64,000 nucleotides of DNA. Origin: Ichthyophthirius multifiliis. Its lineage: Eukaryota; Ciliophora; Oligohymenophorea; Hymenostomatida. The stretch covers positions 124,001 to 188,000 of the forward strand of contig NW_004086143.1 of NCBI RefSeq assembly GCF_000220395.1, given 5' to 3'. The notes beneath the pieces were generated by a model. That model was not told the DNA's origin. It saw nothing but the letters and a program-made list of their open reading frames with translations, and ran no database searches. Positions within the stretch are counted from its first letter, which is position 1, and each line of letters begins with the position of its first letter. Shown piece by piece: positions 23,306 through 36,022 of the stretch. A program made the translations under genes and the position numbers.

Positions 23306-24987
23306 AATAATAACTTTTAATTAATATCTTATTAAGTATTAACACTCTATTAAGATGCATACTATTACTATTACTATTAAATAGACTAATTTTTTTATCT
23401 TTTTACAATATCTTAAATATTACTACTTAATTTTGTACTTTATTTTAAAGGTTCTTCTATTATATAATTTTAGACCTCAATATTATTAGTTTATTCATTT
23501 AAGAAAGTTCTAGTCTATATTTAACTGGCTTTAGCATCGTCTAAAACTTAGTTTTTATTATAATAACTAGTATATATTACTTGTTGAGAATTAGTAGGTA
23601 TATTATTATTAGGCGCTATTGTATTATTATAATTTTAAGTACTATTATTGCCATATTTATTTACGGTTTCTTTACTCATAGCCAAAACGGCTTAAATTCT
23701 AGCATTCAAATCATCATTTTCATATGAATTTACTTAAACTGGAGGTTATTGAACTTCGTAAGCATAACTTGCAGGCTAAACTTTGTAATTATTTATTGTT
23801 CTATTATCTAAATTAGTATTTTCGATAGGTTGATATGTTATATTTTGAGGTTAATTAGTCTAATAGACTATGTTAGGAGTTCCTATAAGTTAATATACTA
23901 CATTAGGGGTTTCTAAAGGTTTATAATTGTCCACACTAACGTATGTAACTTTATTATCCATAGGAACATAGTTTATTTTCGATTCTAAAGGCTAATAAGT
24001 TACATAGCTATCTAAAGGTACTTATTTTGGAGAAACTTAAGGCAACTAGCTTTTCATTTAGGGAGAAATTATTTATTTAATTTCTACAGTTGATAATGAG
24101 TTTGCTATTCTTACGTTTTTTGTTACACTTAAAACATCTTCGAAAGTGCTTCTTTACATTTCGTTTTCTAATAACATTTTTTCTAATGTATCAGCTAATA
24201 GACTAGAATGTTGATTTTTTACTTATTGCAATAATAGACGGATTCGTTCATTTTTTACAATAAAGTTTTCCCTATCATAACATGTGTTACTTACATTTTC
24301 TAAAGTGGCAGCTTCTAGAAGAGTCATTCCTATTTAAAAAACTTCATTTTTTGATCTATCATAGAGAGGGATATCCTTAAATTCTTTTAATCCGTTCATT
24401 AATTAAGGAGAAACGTAATAATCTTGGGTCATTCCGGATAATAATTGAGTATATGAGGAAAATGGTTGTGTATTTAGGTATACTTCACCTAATTTTATTT
24501 ATCTATTATTATCTAAAAGGACGTTAAAGGGTCTTATGTCGCTATGTGTCGCATCTTTGGATTTTAAATAAGAAGCTACACTTATTAAGGAATTTAGAAT
24601 ATACCATAATTCAGATTCTTAGTAATGTAAATTGAATTATTTTCTTTCAGAAAGTTCTTGCTTTAGATCATTGGAAAAATATTCATATAATACACCTAAT
24701 TTGAAAAATGTAGAACAAAATTCGTCTTTTTTTTCAGAATTGAAATTTATTAATTTTACTAAATTTTCATGATCAAGTTGTTAACGGAATTTCAATTCAT
24801 TTACACGACTTGCCCATTATTATTCATCATTTAAGGTTTTGGTCATTTCGGCATATGTTTAAGATGTCAAATTATTTTTAATAATATTTATATTACCATA
24901 TCGGTTGTCGTTTAAAGTGTTCATTTTTGTATTTGTTTTAGGATCATATAAGTTACGTTTATATGTAGTTGCATTTTCGTTTCCCAT
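22973..24987 (-). CDS. Protein-kinase-fold protein lacking catalytic motifs (pseudokinase), 3 exons, 630 aa
   Basis: Exons 24987-23315, 23243-23036 and 22984-22973 join in frame (1893 nt). Residues about 10-290 follow a kinase domain: a degenerate N-lobe, then LDHENLVKLINF, a helix-E region ending LISVASYL, and THSDIRPFNVLLDNNRQIKL. The catalytic HRD is HSD with IRP replacing the usual LKP, and the DFG position reads LGE, so the metal-binding Asp is lost. A C-lobe with YYVSPQLMNGLKEF and FQIGMTLLEAATLEN (matching Y-x-APE and the helix-F region) follows. The C-terminal half is Gln/Asn/Pro/Tyr-rich with repeated VTYQPLE, VVYQLIGTP and ITYQPIE motifs, then ends in a Gln-rich helix. The middle intron is an AAT microsatellite and the last is T-rich. 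It probably acts as a scaffold; the partner is unknown. Confidence 0.75.
23244..23314 (-). repeat. (AAT)n microsatellite forming an intron
   Basis: The 71-nt segment reads GTTATTATTATT, then about 14 AAT units, then TTTATAATAG on the minus strand. Removing it joins AA to T in phase and restores the frame from DINQ into NNIYNNNNNSSNDILVQ. The exon just downstream is itself AAT-rich (poly-Asn), so coding and intronic parts belong to one repeat tract. Confidence 0.7.
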
Positions 24988-26312
24988 TTTTTATTTTATT
25001 TTTAGGTTTTTTTCTTAATAATTTAATTTAATTTTTTTTCTTTTTTTTTTTTTGATTTTTTTTTGATTTTTTTTTTTGATTTTAATCATATAAATTTTCA
25101 TTATTTGCTTTTATTTTATTTTAAATATTTTTATATTTTTGATTTAAATATAGTAAATTTCTTCCATAAAATGTGAAATAAAAAAAATAAAAATGATCTT
25201 CTAATTTTATAATTAATAAATTGATTTTAATTGATAAATTTATAAAAAAAATTTGAAATTTTATTTAAAAAATAATAATTAACTTTAAATATAACAGTAT
25301 TTATTATGATTTAAATTTATAGAAAAATTAATATAGAAATTTATAATAATAAAAAAATATATATATATATTTTGTATTTGTATGAAGGAATAAAATAATT
25401 TATAATATAATTAAACATATTTTAAAAATAAATATTAATTAAATAAAAAAAAAAATATAATTATTTAAAATATTTTATTGTTTAATGATTATTCTTTCTT
25501 TTGTATATATTTGTTTTAAATATTTATAATTAAAAACTTATTAAATTTTATTTTTAAAATTTATTAAGGATTTTAATGTTTTATTATTAGTAATTTTTCA
25601 AACTTTTTAATTAAAATTTAAAATAATTATATTAATAGTTAATTAAAAAAACAGTTTAATTGAAAATACTAATATAATATATAAAATAACTTGAAATATA
25701 AATAAATAATAAATTATAATACATAAAATAAATTATATTATTTTTTTATTTTTTAAAAAAGATTATTTATCGTAAAAGTATATACAAATATTTGAATTTG
25801 AATTGTAAATTTTTATAATAATTACAATTTAAGATTATAAAATATTATTTATTTAAAAAAGATTACAAAAAAATAAAATATATTAAATATTCAATTATTA
25901 TAAATATATATAATATAAAATAATATATTTTAAAAGTAAAAAAAATAAAAATATTAAAAATAAATAATTAAATAATATAATAATAACAAAAACTATTAAA
26001 AAATTATAAAAAATAAAATAAAAAAATGTTACTTACTTAATATTTTTAAATAATTATAAGAAAAATATATATTGAATTTATTAAATAAAATATTATAAAT
26101 TTATTTAAATTAAAAATTAATTAAACAAAATCAATATAAAAATTTAAAAAATATTTAAAATTATTATTAAAATAATAATAAATAAATATATTATTAAATA
26201 ATTTAATAAATTTATATATATACATAAATATTAATAAATACAATATATATATTATATGTTTTTTTAATAAAATTTTAATTTTTAATAAATAAAACAACTA
26301 TAAAAATAAAAA
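24988..26312. other. Divergent intergenic region
   Basis: This separates a minus-strand start (24987) from a plus-strand start (26313). It holds T-rich TTTTGATT repeats at 25040-25085 and otherwise A/T runs. No conserved peptide or recognisable promoter motif was seen. Confidence 0.55.
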
Positions 26313-27637
26313 ATGTAGATAAAATTAAAAAATAGTACAAGGCATAATTTTTATAATTTTTTATAATATGGTTCTGATTATAAACCATTTTAAGGATTGT
26401 TAAATAATAATATTCATCTATAAAAATGTTAATAATCTCCAACATAAAATTAACAATAAAACCTTTTTAAACCATTTATATTAGAACGAAATTATTTAGG
26501 AAATTTGATTACATAAAGAGATTCTAAAAAAATTCGTTAAAAATCTGAGATATTATTTGATTTAGATTATATTTAAAATAAAAAATCTTGTCATAAATAA
26601 AGTCCTAAAGATTTAGTAAAAGTTAAAATAGATAACACCGTGTCTTCTTCTCCTAGATGTTAAATAGTAGAAAAAAATGGGAATTATTTTTTTGAAAAGG
26701 GAGGTATATTTAAAATAGAAAACAAAACAGTAAGGAATAACCATAGTATATTAAAAAACAAAGAGGAAATAAATCCTATAAAATAAAGTGTATTAAAAAA
26801 ATAAGAAAGTTTTTTAAACATATAAACAAATGAATGTCTGACTTAAAATAGTTAAAATAATTATTAATCTAATAATAGTGCATAGAAAAATAATAGTACA
26901 TAATACTATTTTTAATTAGCAAGTAAAAAGTCTGATTAGAAAAATTTACTCTCTTAAATTTCATTTCAAAAATTATTTGACGAAAAGGATAAAGGTAAAA
27001 GTGAAAATAAATAAAAAATAGATTTAAACACTTAATTTATTGTAAAAGTTCCTGTTTATAATAATGGATAATAAAATAAATTAAATTTTAATAAGTCTTA
27101 ATATAAAATTAATCTTTAATAAATTATTCTTGCCAAAATGAACATTTGTTAAGGACATAAAAAAGCTAAAAGTTAAAAAGCTAAAAGCTAAAAAGCTCTA
27201 ATTTAAAATAGAAATCATTACTCTAAAGCTTTTCCCAATATTTTTACTTATAATAAAAACTATAATCAAATTTAAAAACATTCTCCTTGTGCTAATTTAA
27301 CTTAAACTAATAAAAGACTGTTTTATCCCAGTAAAAGTTTGGTTTTTAGTGGTTAATAATGGATAGATGAGCCTAAAAATAATCAATTTTAATAAAAGAA
27401 AAATAAAGAAGTAGGATTTGAATAAATGATTTATTAAATTGAATAAAATATGAAAAGTATTTTATTTTTTTCATTATTTTTGTATAACTTTTTTTTTTAG
27501 AACAAGTAAATTTAGAAATATCTGAAAGTAAAGGCAAACTTCTTCACCCTGAAGAAAACAATTAACTATAATATCATATTGAATTTAATGAAATATAAAA
27601 AGATTCTAATTTATTTAAAAAAAGTATTAATTAATGA
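26313..27637 (+). CDS. Gln/Asn/Lys-rich protein, unknown function, 426 aa
   Basis: The ATG at 26313 opens exon 26313-27456. A 44-nt intron (27457-27500, GT...AG) precedes exon 27501-27637, which ends in TGA. The total of 1281 nt is in frame. I do not recognise a domain. The protein is low in hydrophobic stretches and rich in N, Q, K and S, which suggests disorder. Visible features are a Ser cluster (DNTVSSSPRCQIVEKNG), a short repeat (HKKAKSQKAKSQKAL, about residue 295), and a C-terminus with KLLHPEENNQLQYHIEF. Codon choice and intron type match the neighbouring genes. Confidence 0.7.
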
Positions 27638-29096
27638 AATTAATATTTAAAAAAGATTATTGAAATAAAATAATAATATTTTCAAAACATATTTATAGTT
27701 AAAATAATAAATATTATATAAAATTCTAATATAATTTATTTTTATATATATGTAATATGTATATTCAATAAATCAATTTTTAATAATATTTTAAGATTAA
27801 TTATATAAATAAATTTTAACTTTATTAATATTTTTTTTATTAATAAAGTATCATATTCTAGTACTTTTTAATTTGTTTATATTATTTTAATATATTATTC
27901 AGTGTAAATAAATATTTTTATTTGTTTTATTTATTTTCTAAATAATAGTAATATGAATAATTATATATTGATATAAATTTATAGAAATAAAAATATATTT
28001 ATAAATAATAATCATTTGTATAAAATTGAAATCTATAGTATAGGCAACTTTAAAATATTTATAACATTAATATTTTAGTTAAAATAAAATTATATGTATA
28101 TTGTTTTCTAAAAAAAGAAGTAAATATTATATAATAAAATTATATTTAATTGTAATTTTGTAAATATTTTGATTTATATTTAAGTATCAAATATTAAATT
28201 TTCTTAGCAGAATAAAATAATAAGTCTTTTTTTTATTAAAAAAATACAGAATTTTTTTTACTTCGAATTTATTTTAATATAAATTAAAAATTTATGTTAA
28301 AGTTCGAAGTAGAATATAAAATAAAAATAAGCTAATTTAGATGTTATAACTTAATATTACAAATAAAATTTAAAAAGATAGTTTTTTAATATTTATTACG
28401 ATAATAATTATAAATATCTAAATAATGACTATATAAAATATTACAATTATGTAAATTCTAAAAGTGTAGTAAAAATATAATTTAAATTTATTTAAAATTA
28501 AATAAAAGATTTATAATTAAATGATTTAGAATCAATGAAAATAAGGACAGAATAATTAGAAATAGATATGTGATTTTAGAATAAATAAAAATAATTGATT
28601 AAGCTATATTAAAAAAAATATATCTAATTAGAATTTAAAGATAAAAATTATATTTATAAAAAATAACTTAATAATAATATTTATTTATCTAAAAAAAATA
28701 TACATATATTCAAGATCAAAGAAACTATATATAATTATAAGTCCTAAAACTAAAATTATGATGATAATATTTATATTTAATTTATGAATTCATTAAATAA
28801 TAAATATTTTGGAAAATTTAAAAAAAAAACTATAAAATTAAAAATAAAATCAATAAAAAGTTTTATATATTAACATATAAAATTGAAAATAAAAATAAAT
28901 TAAAATATTTAAATTATAATATATTTCATTGATTAACTATTTTTTAAATAGACTTTTTTATTTAAATGATTTTAAAATACTTATATTTATAAAATAATTT
29001 TTAGTTTAAAAAATAAATTAATAAGAGTTATATTTTATCAAATAAGGTATTTTAATATTAAATATTTAATTATAACTTTTAATTCTAATAAAATAT

Positions 29097-29156
<60 letters not shown>

Positions 29157-29740
29157 TAATTAATTTTTTTTTATATTTAGATATATTTCTGTGTATTTAT
29201 ACATTTTTGTTTATCTATATATATTTTTTAAATTGTTAATATTATTATATATAACATTAAAATATATTTAATGAAACTTTATTTTTTTAATAATAAAAGT
29301 TTATTTATAATATTATTTAAATTTTATTTTTTATTTTTCATTTCTTATATTATATGTAATATTTTATTTATTAAAAAATTAGCCATAAATTATTTTTATA
29401 TCTGATTTTTATATTTATTTAATGATAATAAATATTATTAATTTATTAGTTAAATTATTTATATGATATTAATATTTTTTATTTTTTATTATATTTTTTT
29501 TCATGTCTTAATATATTTTTTAATAATCAAATTCTTAGTTTATATGCTTATATGTTATAATAATATTTTTTTTAAATAAATTTTTTTTATATATAGATAT
29601 TATTAACTGTTTGTTTTATAAACACAAATATATTTAAAAAAAAATTTAAATTAAAAATATTAAATATATAAATAAGAAAAATATAAAAAATATATTTATA
29701 GATAAAAAAATAATTAATAATAATTTTACTTAAAATATAA
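27638..29740. other. AT-rich intergenic region
   Basis: No conserved coding was found. It holds a small inverted repeat (TACTTCGAA at 28259-28267 and its complement at 28303-28311) and a long TA run at about 29098-29152. It supplies the upstream region of the EF-hand gene. Confidence 0.55.
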
Positions 29741-32700
29741 ATGGAAGTAACTTTAGAAAAGTAATATATTTTTAATCAATTAATAAATCATTTTTATATT
29801 ATATTATTAAAAATAAATAAAAGTTTTGTGGGAGAAATAAAACGAAAATTAGATTAAGAATATACTTCAGGTGTATTTGCTTAATAAGCTTTGATTAAAA
29901 TTTTTAAATTTTTTGATTTGTCGAATAGTGGTTTTCTATGTAAAAATTAATTTTTTAGAGGTTTAGCTAAGCTGGGAGTTGTTCCTCAAATTTAAGTACC
30001 TTATTTTATATAATTAATAATAATTTTTTATATTTAATTTCACATTTATATTATTTAAAAAAAAAAGGATACAGACAAAATATTTGCATGCTTTGATAAA
30101 AATGAAACCGAAAAAATTGACTATAAAGAATTTGTTTAAAATATTATGCAAATAAGCGATTTTTCAAATATAATTCCTGATAAAATATCAAAGTAATATT
30201 TTTTTATTAAAATTTTTAAATATAAAAAAAGTTGCAAAAAATAAGAAAATATTGGATATTAAAAAAATAAACTTCCTAAAAATTATTAATAAGTGTAAAT
30301 GAAAAACATATAAATTGTTTTAATATTAATTTTTTTCTATTTAAAGCTGTTAATAGTTTTGTTAAAAAGTATAATAAATATTAAAATAAAGAGGATTAGC
30401 AAGTTTATTAGGATTAGGAATTATGTTCAAAGTAATTATATTTTAAATATTTTTATAAAAAATAAATAAATAAATAGAGTATGACTTTAAATGGAAAAAA
30501 GTAAATAAATTAAGATCAATTCGAAAACGCTATAAGAGAATATAAAATATATGAAGAAGCTGATGTACTTAATCAAGTATTTTAATTTTTTGATAAGCAT
30601 GATAATGGTTTAATTAATTATGAGGACTTCTTAAATTATATTAAGGTAAAAAATAAAATAAAGATTTTTTAAAAATAATAAAAAGATGCCATATAATAAT
30701 TATAGAACAAGCTTAGTTACTCAAATATTTAATTAATTAGACAGGGCAAATGTAGGTGTAATTAATAATTATTTGATAAAATCAAGTTTTAACCCTTAAG
30801 CCCATCCAGATGTACTTTAGAATAAGAAATCTTAGGAAGATGTAAATTTAGAATTTAGAAGTTGCTTTGAAAGTTATTTAGATTATAGAGTAAAAAAAAA
30901 AAAGATTATATTATACTAATAAAAAACAAAAATCAAGGATATTTTAGATGATAAAATGACTATGGAAGATTTTTTAGATTTCTATTCTTTTTAAATTCAT
31001 CATTGGTTAAAAGATGAAGATTTTAAAAACTATATTATTTCTGTTTGGAGATAAGACTCTTATTAAAAAAGCGTTTGTAAATAATAATAATAATAATAAT
31101 AATATTAGTAATAGTAATTTTCGCCTGCGTTTTAAAATAATTCACCTGCTAGGAAATCTCTTTTATAATTAAATAACACCGAGAATTAAAGTATTTAATC
31201 ATAAAAAAGATAAATGTAAAATTAAGAACAATAATTAAATAAAGAAGCGTTATCTTAATTATCAAAATAATAATACAGCAGAAATTCAAAATATAAAAAT
31301 AACGAAGATACTATTAGTATAGCATCTTAAGCTAGTTAAGCTACAAATAGCAAATATATGAGAGATAATAATGTTTCTGAAAGATAACTAGAACTTATTC
31401 TAATCAGAATTAAAAATAGATTAGCAAGCAGAGGAGCTAAAGGATTCTTATAGATGGAAAGGATATTCAAAGTTTTTCTTAAAAATTATTTTATTTTTAA
31501 ATATTTAAAATAAAAAAAATAGATTGCTGATACAGATGACGATGGAAGAGTTAATTTGAATGAATTTAAAAAATGTATAAGAGATTCTAGAATAGATGTA
31601 ACTGATTCAGAAATCAATATTTCTTTTAATTTGTTTGATCCTGAAGAAAGTGGAACTATTAACTTCTTTGACTTTTTAAATACATTGAAAGGATAAATGA
31701 ATGAATTCAGATTTAATATTGTAGACAGTATTTTCGCAAAAATCGATTATAATAATACTGGAATTGTCACAATTTAAGATATTCAAAGATAATTTAATGC
31801 AAGAGCACATCCTGATGTAAAAACTACTAAAAAGCATGAAGATGAGGTTTATTAAGACTTTTTTGCGAATTTAGAGCTACATAATAAACTTTATGTATTT
31901 TTTTTTTTATTTTTTTTTATAAATTTAAAATAAAAGAGTGGAGTTGTTAATTAAGAAATTTCAAAAGAACAATTTTTTGATTATTTCAATAATTATAGTG
32001 CTTCTATTTAAGATGATTAGTTTTTTGAAACTATTCTAGTTAACACTTTTAAATTATCTTAATAAAATTAACTTACTAGTAAATATGCAGGTATTTTATT
32101 AATTATTTTTTAATTTCTATATGCTCATATTTTTAGGTCATAGAAATATGTTCGATCCTCTTAAAAAAGGATTTCTTTAAGATCATCATAGATATCTTAT
32201 TAACGGAGGTTCTGTAAGTTCTAATGCGCCTTATGGTACATTTTAAGAACCTACTGATTATGCTACTTAATAAAGACCTTATAGCACTTAAAGCAGATAA
32301 TCCCCTGTAAGATAAAAGAGTCAATAATAATATTAAAATAGTTCTAATGCGTATTTGTTTTTATTAGTATTTTATTTTAATTATATTTATTGTTTAAAAT
32401 AAGATTATCTGAATGTTAAGACGAAATTGATCCTTTAGAAGAATTAAAAAAGAAACTTAATTAAAGAGGAATAAGAGGATATTTAAAATTATATAGCAAA
32501 TTAAAAAGTGCTTATAATTAAAAGAAAATAAGTTCTAGTGTTTTCGCATAGTGTTTGTAAGAATAAAGAATTTAATGTAATGAATGCGAATTTATATTTT
32601 AAAAATACTCGAATTAATAAGGTTTCGATTTAGACTCCTTTTTTAAAGACCTTAAAGGAAAAATAAAAGAATAAAGATAAGCATTAATAGTTTATGCTTT

Positions 32701-33094
32701 CTAAATAATGGATAATAATAGATGCGGTGAAGTTTAATTAGATGATGTTTTATGTATTTATATAAATTTGATATTTTTTTATGTTTTTTTATTTAGAAAA
32801 TTATAACTGTTAAGAACACCCCTATGTTAAAATCGGAAAACTTACTGAAGATGAAGTCTTAGTAGATTTTTAAGATTCTTTTGAATCACATTTGACTATT
32901 TTTGTAAACTATAAATTGTTATATATTTATTTTTTAATTAATTTTTAATAATGAAATAGAATTAAAGTAATTTGAATAAAGGAAAAGTTCATTTTAATGA
33001 ATTCTTTGAATTCTATCACATTATTAGCGCTACAATTGATGATGATTAGTTTTTCGAGGACATGATGGTCAATTGTTGGAATATATAATTATGA
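29741..33094 (+). CDS. Multi-EF-hand protein with tandem calcyphosin-like modules
   Basis: The ATG at 29741 starts MEVTLEN across the first intron, and the gene ends at TGA 33092-33094. At least eight short introns interrupt it. Several EF-hand loops can be read: DLSNSGFLCKNQF, DKNETEKIDYKEF, DKHDNGLINYEDF, DTDDDGRVNLNEF, DPEESGTINFFDF, DYNNTGIVTIQDI and DNNRCGEVQLDDV. They come in modules beginning with a calcyphosin-like helix: QRGLASLLGLGIMFK (about 30395), ASRGAKGFLQMERIFK (about 31430) and NQRGIRGYLKLYSKLK (about 32460). The third module has the poorest loops. A Ser/Gln/Tyr-rich linker (31100-31340, 32170-32340) separates modules. Calcyphosin-like proteins with this helix are common in ciliated protists, and a ciliary calcium sensor is possible, but that is inference. 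The short minus-strand ORF at 32133-32324 is a shadow. Confidence 0.82.
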
Positions 33095-33429
33095 AAATCA
33101 ATATAAATGAAAAAAAATTCTTAAAATTAATATTTTTTGAAAATTTAATTAATCTTATTTTATAAATAAATAAAATTTTTAATTCATACTATTTATAGAT
33201 ATACTATAAAAAAAAAAAATCAAAGTCATGTCGTCTCAATATTTTATAAAAATTTTATTTGTATATTATTTTTAATTATTTAACAATTTTCTATTTTAGT
33301 TTATTTTTCTTCATTTTATATTTAATGCACATTAAAAATTTTATCTGAAGATTAAAATTATTTTTATAATTAATTATTTTCTTATTCAAATCTATTTATA
33401 AATAAATATTATTATAAACAAATAAAAAT

Positions 33430-34956
33430 TATTAAAATAACTTTTGATTGAATGAAAAACTTTTAAAAACGAAAAGATCATTATATGATGAAGGAGAGTC
33501 AATTAGAACTTATTATAAAGTTTATCTATTGAAAATTTTTAAATCTTATTAATTTTATAAATTTAATTAATGGGGACTTTTTAACTTTAGTTATCTCATT
33601 TTTTCCCAATCGATGTCTTGAAAAAATGGTTAACTTAAAACATTAGAAGTACCTTAAGGTCCATAACCTAATCTTTTATATGGCTAAATATAAAAATAAA
33701 AAAATCATGTAAATAAATGTAGAAAATAAATATAATTTTACATTTACAACTAAAAGCTATCTTAAAAATAATTAGGCATCTTTAGAAATATAGTTAGGCA
33801 TTGGAATATCTTTCTTTAAAATTTTAAATTAAAATTATTGAAAAATAGAAAATTTATTTATATCTATATATTCTTTATTTAGTTAAAAAAAAATATGTAT
33901 CATATACATAATTATTAATAATAGATAAATTATATATATATACTATTTAACGAAAAATAAAAATATAGTTTTTACAATAAAATAAATAAATATTAAACTT
34001 TACTGTTATTATATCATTAAACATTTTTTTTTTATTTCCTGAATAAAAAGGTGGTGTTCCAGTTAACATTTCATATACTAAAGCTCCATAACTCCACCAA
34101 TCAACAGCTTTATTGTGTCCTTATTCTTTTTTTTTATCAAAGTTTGATAATTCATTTTTTAAAATAATAAATTTATTTATTACTCAATATAATCTCTGGT
34201 GCTAAATATTCAGGAGTACCACAAATACTATATCCAGGCATTTGATCTTTTTTTTTTTTTTAAATAAAAAAATTAATATATATAACCAGTAACATCTGTT
34301 TTGGAAAGTCCAAAATCAGCCAATTTAACATTTCCATTTTAATCCAATAAAACATTTTCAGATTTTAAATCACGATATATAATATTATTACTGTGCAAAT
34401 GCTCTAATCCTAATGCTATTTAGGCTGCATAAAATTTTGTTGTTCTTTCTGTAAATTTGCCGTGCTTTTTTAAATGATAAAAAAGATCACCACCATTCAT
34501 AAAATCGACAACTAAATATAATTTCGATTGTGATTAAAATGCATATCTTAATTTTACTATAAATTAATTTTCTATTTTTTCTAGTATTTATATTTCGGCC
34601 ATTTATATGTCGAAAATGTCTTTCATTTTTTATTATATTTTTCTTTATTATTTTCATAGCATATAGCTTTTCTATTTTTTGATTTTTATTATTACATTTT
34701 TTTTTTTTACATTCATTTATATTATTCACTAAAATTACTTTACCATACGAACCTTATCCTAGTATCTTTTTATATAATTTTTAATTTTGATTTTTTGCTT
34801 GTTATTTGTTTTTACCTTTATTAATTAAAAATCTTAGATATCTACTTTTTTTTATTAAAAAGTTAAACTTAAATCTTTATCTTTTTCAGCTAAATTCTAA
34901 TTTTAAATGAAAGATTATTAAAATATTTCGTCTTTTTATAAACAAATGTTTCCCAT
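33430..34956 (-). CDS. AGC-family Ser/Thr protein kinase (S6K/Akt/PKA-like)
   Basis: The ATG at 34956 starts MGNICLQK; Gly2 and Cys5 make N-terminal acylation possible. Kinase motifs appear in order: [12 protein letters not shown] (P-loop), [11 protein letters not shown] (VAIK lysine), [52 protein letters not shown] (catalytic loop), [12 protein letters not shown] (DFG), [11 protein letters not shown] (activation loop), [17 protein letters not shown], and KRLGYG followed by [11 protein letters not shown]. The AGC tail is present, with a turn-motif-like DSP and a hydrophobic motif FKSFSF (F-x-x-F-S-F). This suggests a two-site regulated kinase of the S6K/SGK/Akt type. At least four introns interrupt it, one about 200 nt. 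The frame shifts near 34640 in an A-run between KKNIIK and the AEIQ block, so a base is probably missing there. The exact stop was not found; 33430 is approximate. It converges on the EF-hand gene. Confidence 0.88.
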
Positions 34957-36022
34957 TTTTTATATTTAATTTTTTTTTAATTTAATGTGTTTTTTGCAAT
35001 GCATAAAATAAAATTTGATTTTTTTAATTATACATAATTATATTTTAAACTATAAATGTAAATTAATTACTGAATTAATTTACTAAAGTTTTTATTACTA
35101 TGGAAAAAAATTATTAATAAAGATTTAATAAATAAGTCATATAATATATTTCGTAATAAATTATTTTTATTTAAATTTTAATAGAAAATTTATTTTAAAT
35201 CAATATTTAATATAAATTATATTTATAAATATAAATAAAAACTATAATACATACTAAAGTTTTTAATAGTAATATATTTAAAATAATTAGATAATAGAGA
35301 TAAATTTTAATAATTTTATATAAAATGAAAAAATGAGTTTAGATTATTGTAAAATATAGAGTAAAATAAATCTCCTATTTATAAACCTTTAATTTTTATT
35401 AATTTTAGTTCCTATTAGTTTTTCATATATCTTTTGAAAAAAGTTACTTATTTTATTATGAGGGAAGAGTTTCAATATTTTATTTTATTTAAAATAAATA
35501 TTTATGGATCTTTTATTTTTTATTTATAAAGAGATATTTATTAATATATATTAGACAATATTATAAAATAATTATTATATTTATTAAAATTTAATACAGA
35601 TATTTGTTATTTTTTCTCTTTTCTAAAATATCAAAATTATTTAAATTATTATTTGATATAAAAATATATATTTTTATAAAAAGTGTTATTTATGTTTAAT
35701 ATTTATAATAGTTCAAAAAACATAGTATTAAAAACTATCGATGTTTTTATTATATTATAGTTGAAATTCTAAGTAAAAAAAAACATTTAAAAAATTATTT
35801 AGAAAAAGCAAAAAATTTATTATATTAATAAAGTAATATTATTTTTTATAATATATATCAAAATAAAATTATTGAAATACATCAATCAATAAATTATTTA
35901 TTTTTTAAATGAAATTTTAATAATATAAATATTTAAATTATATTTAATTTTATTTTATTTTGATAAAAATGTATTTTAATTTTTGTTTAATTGATTAATT
36001 TTGTTACTTAATTTATTATTTT
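34957..36022. other. AT-rich intergenic region
   Basis: The spacer lies between the start of the AGC kinase and the stop of the RRM-KH gene, both on the minus strand. No conserved peptide or complex repeat was seen. Confidence 0.55.
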
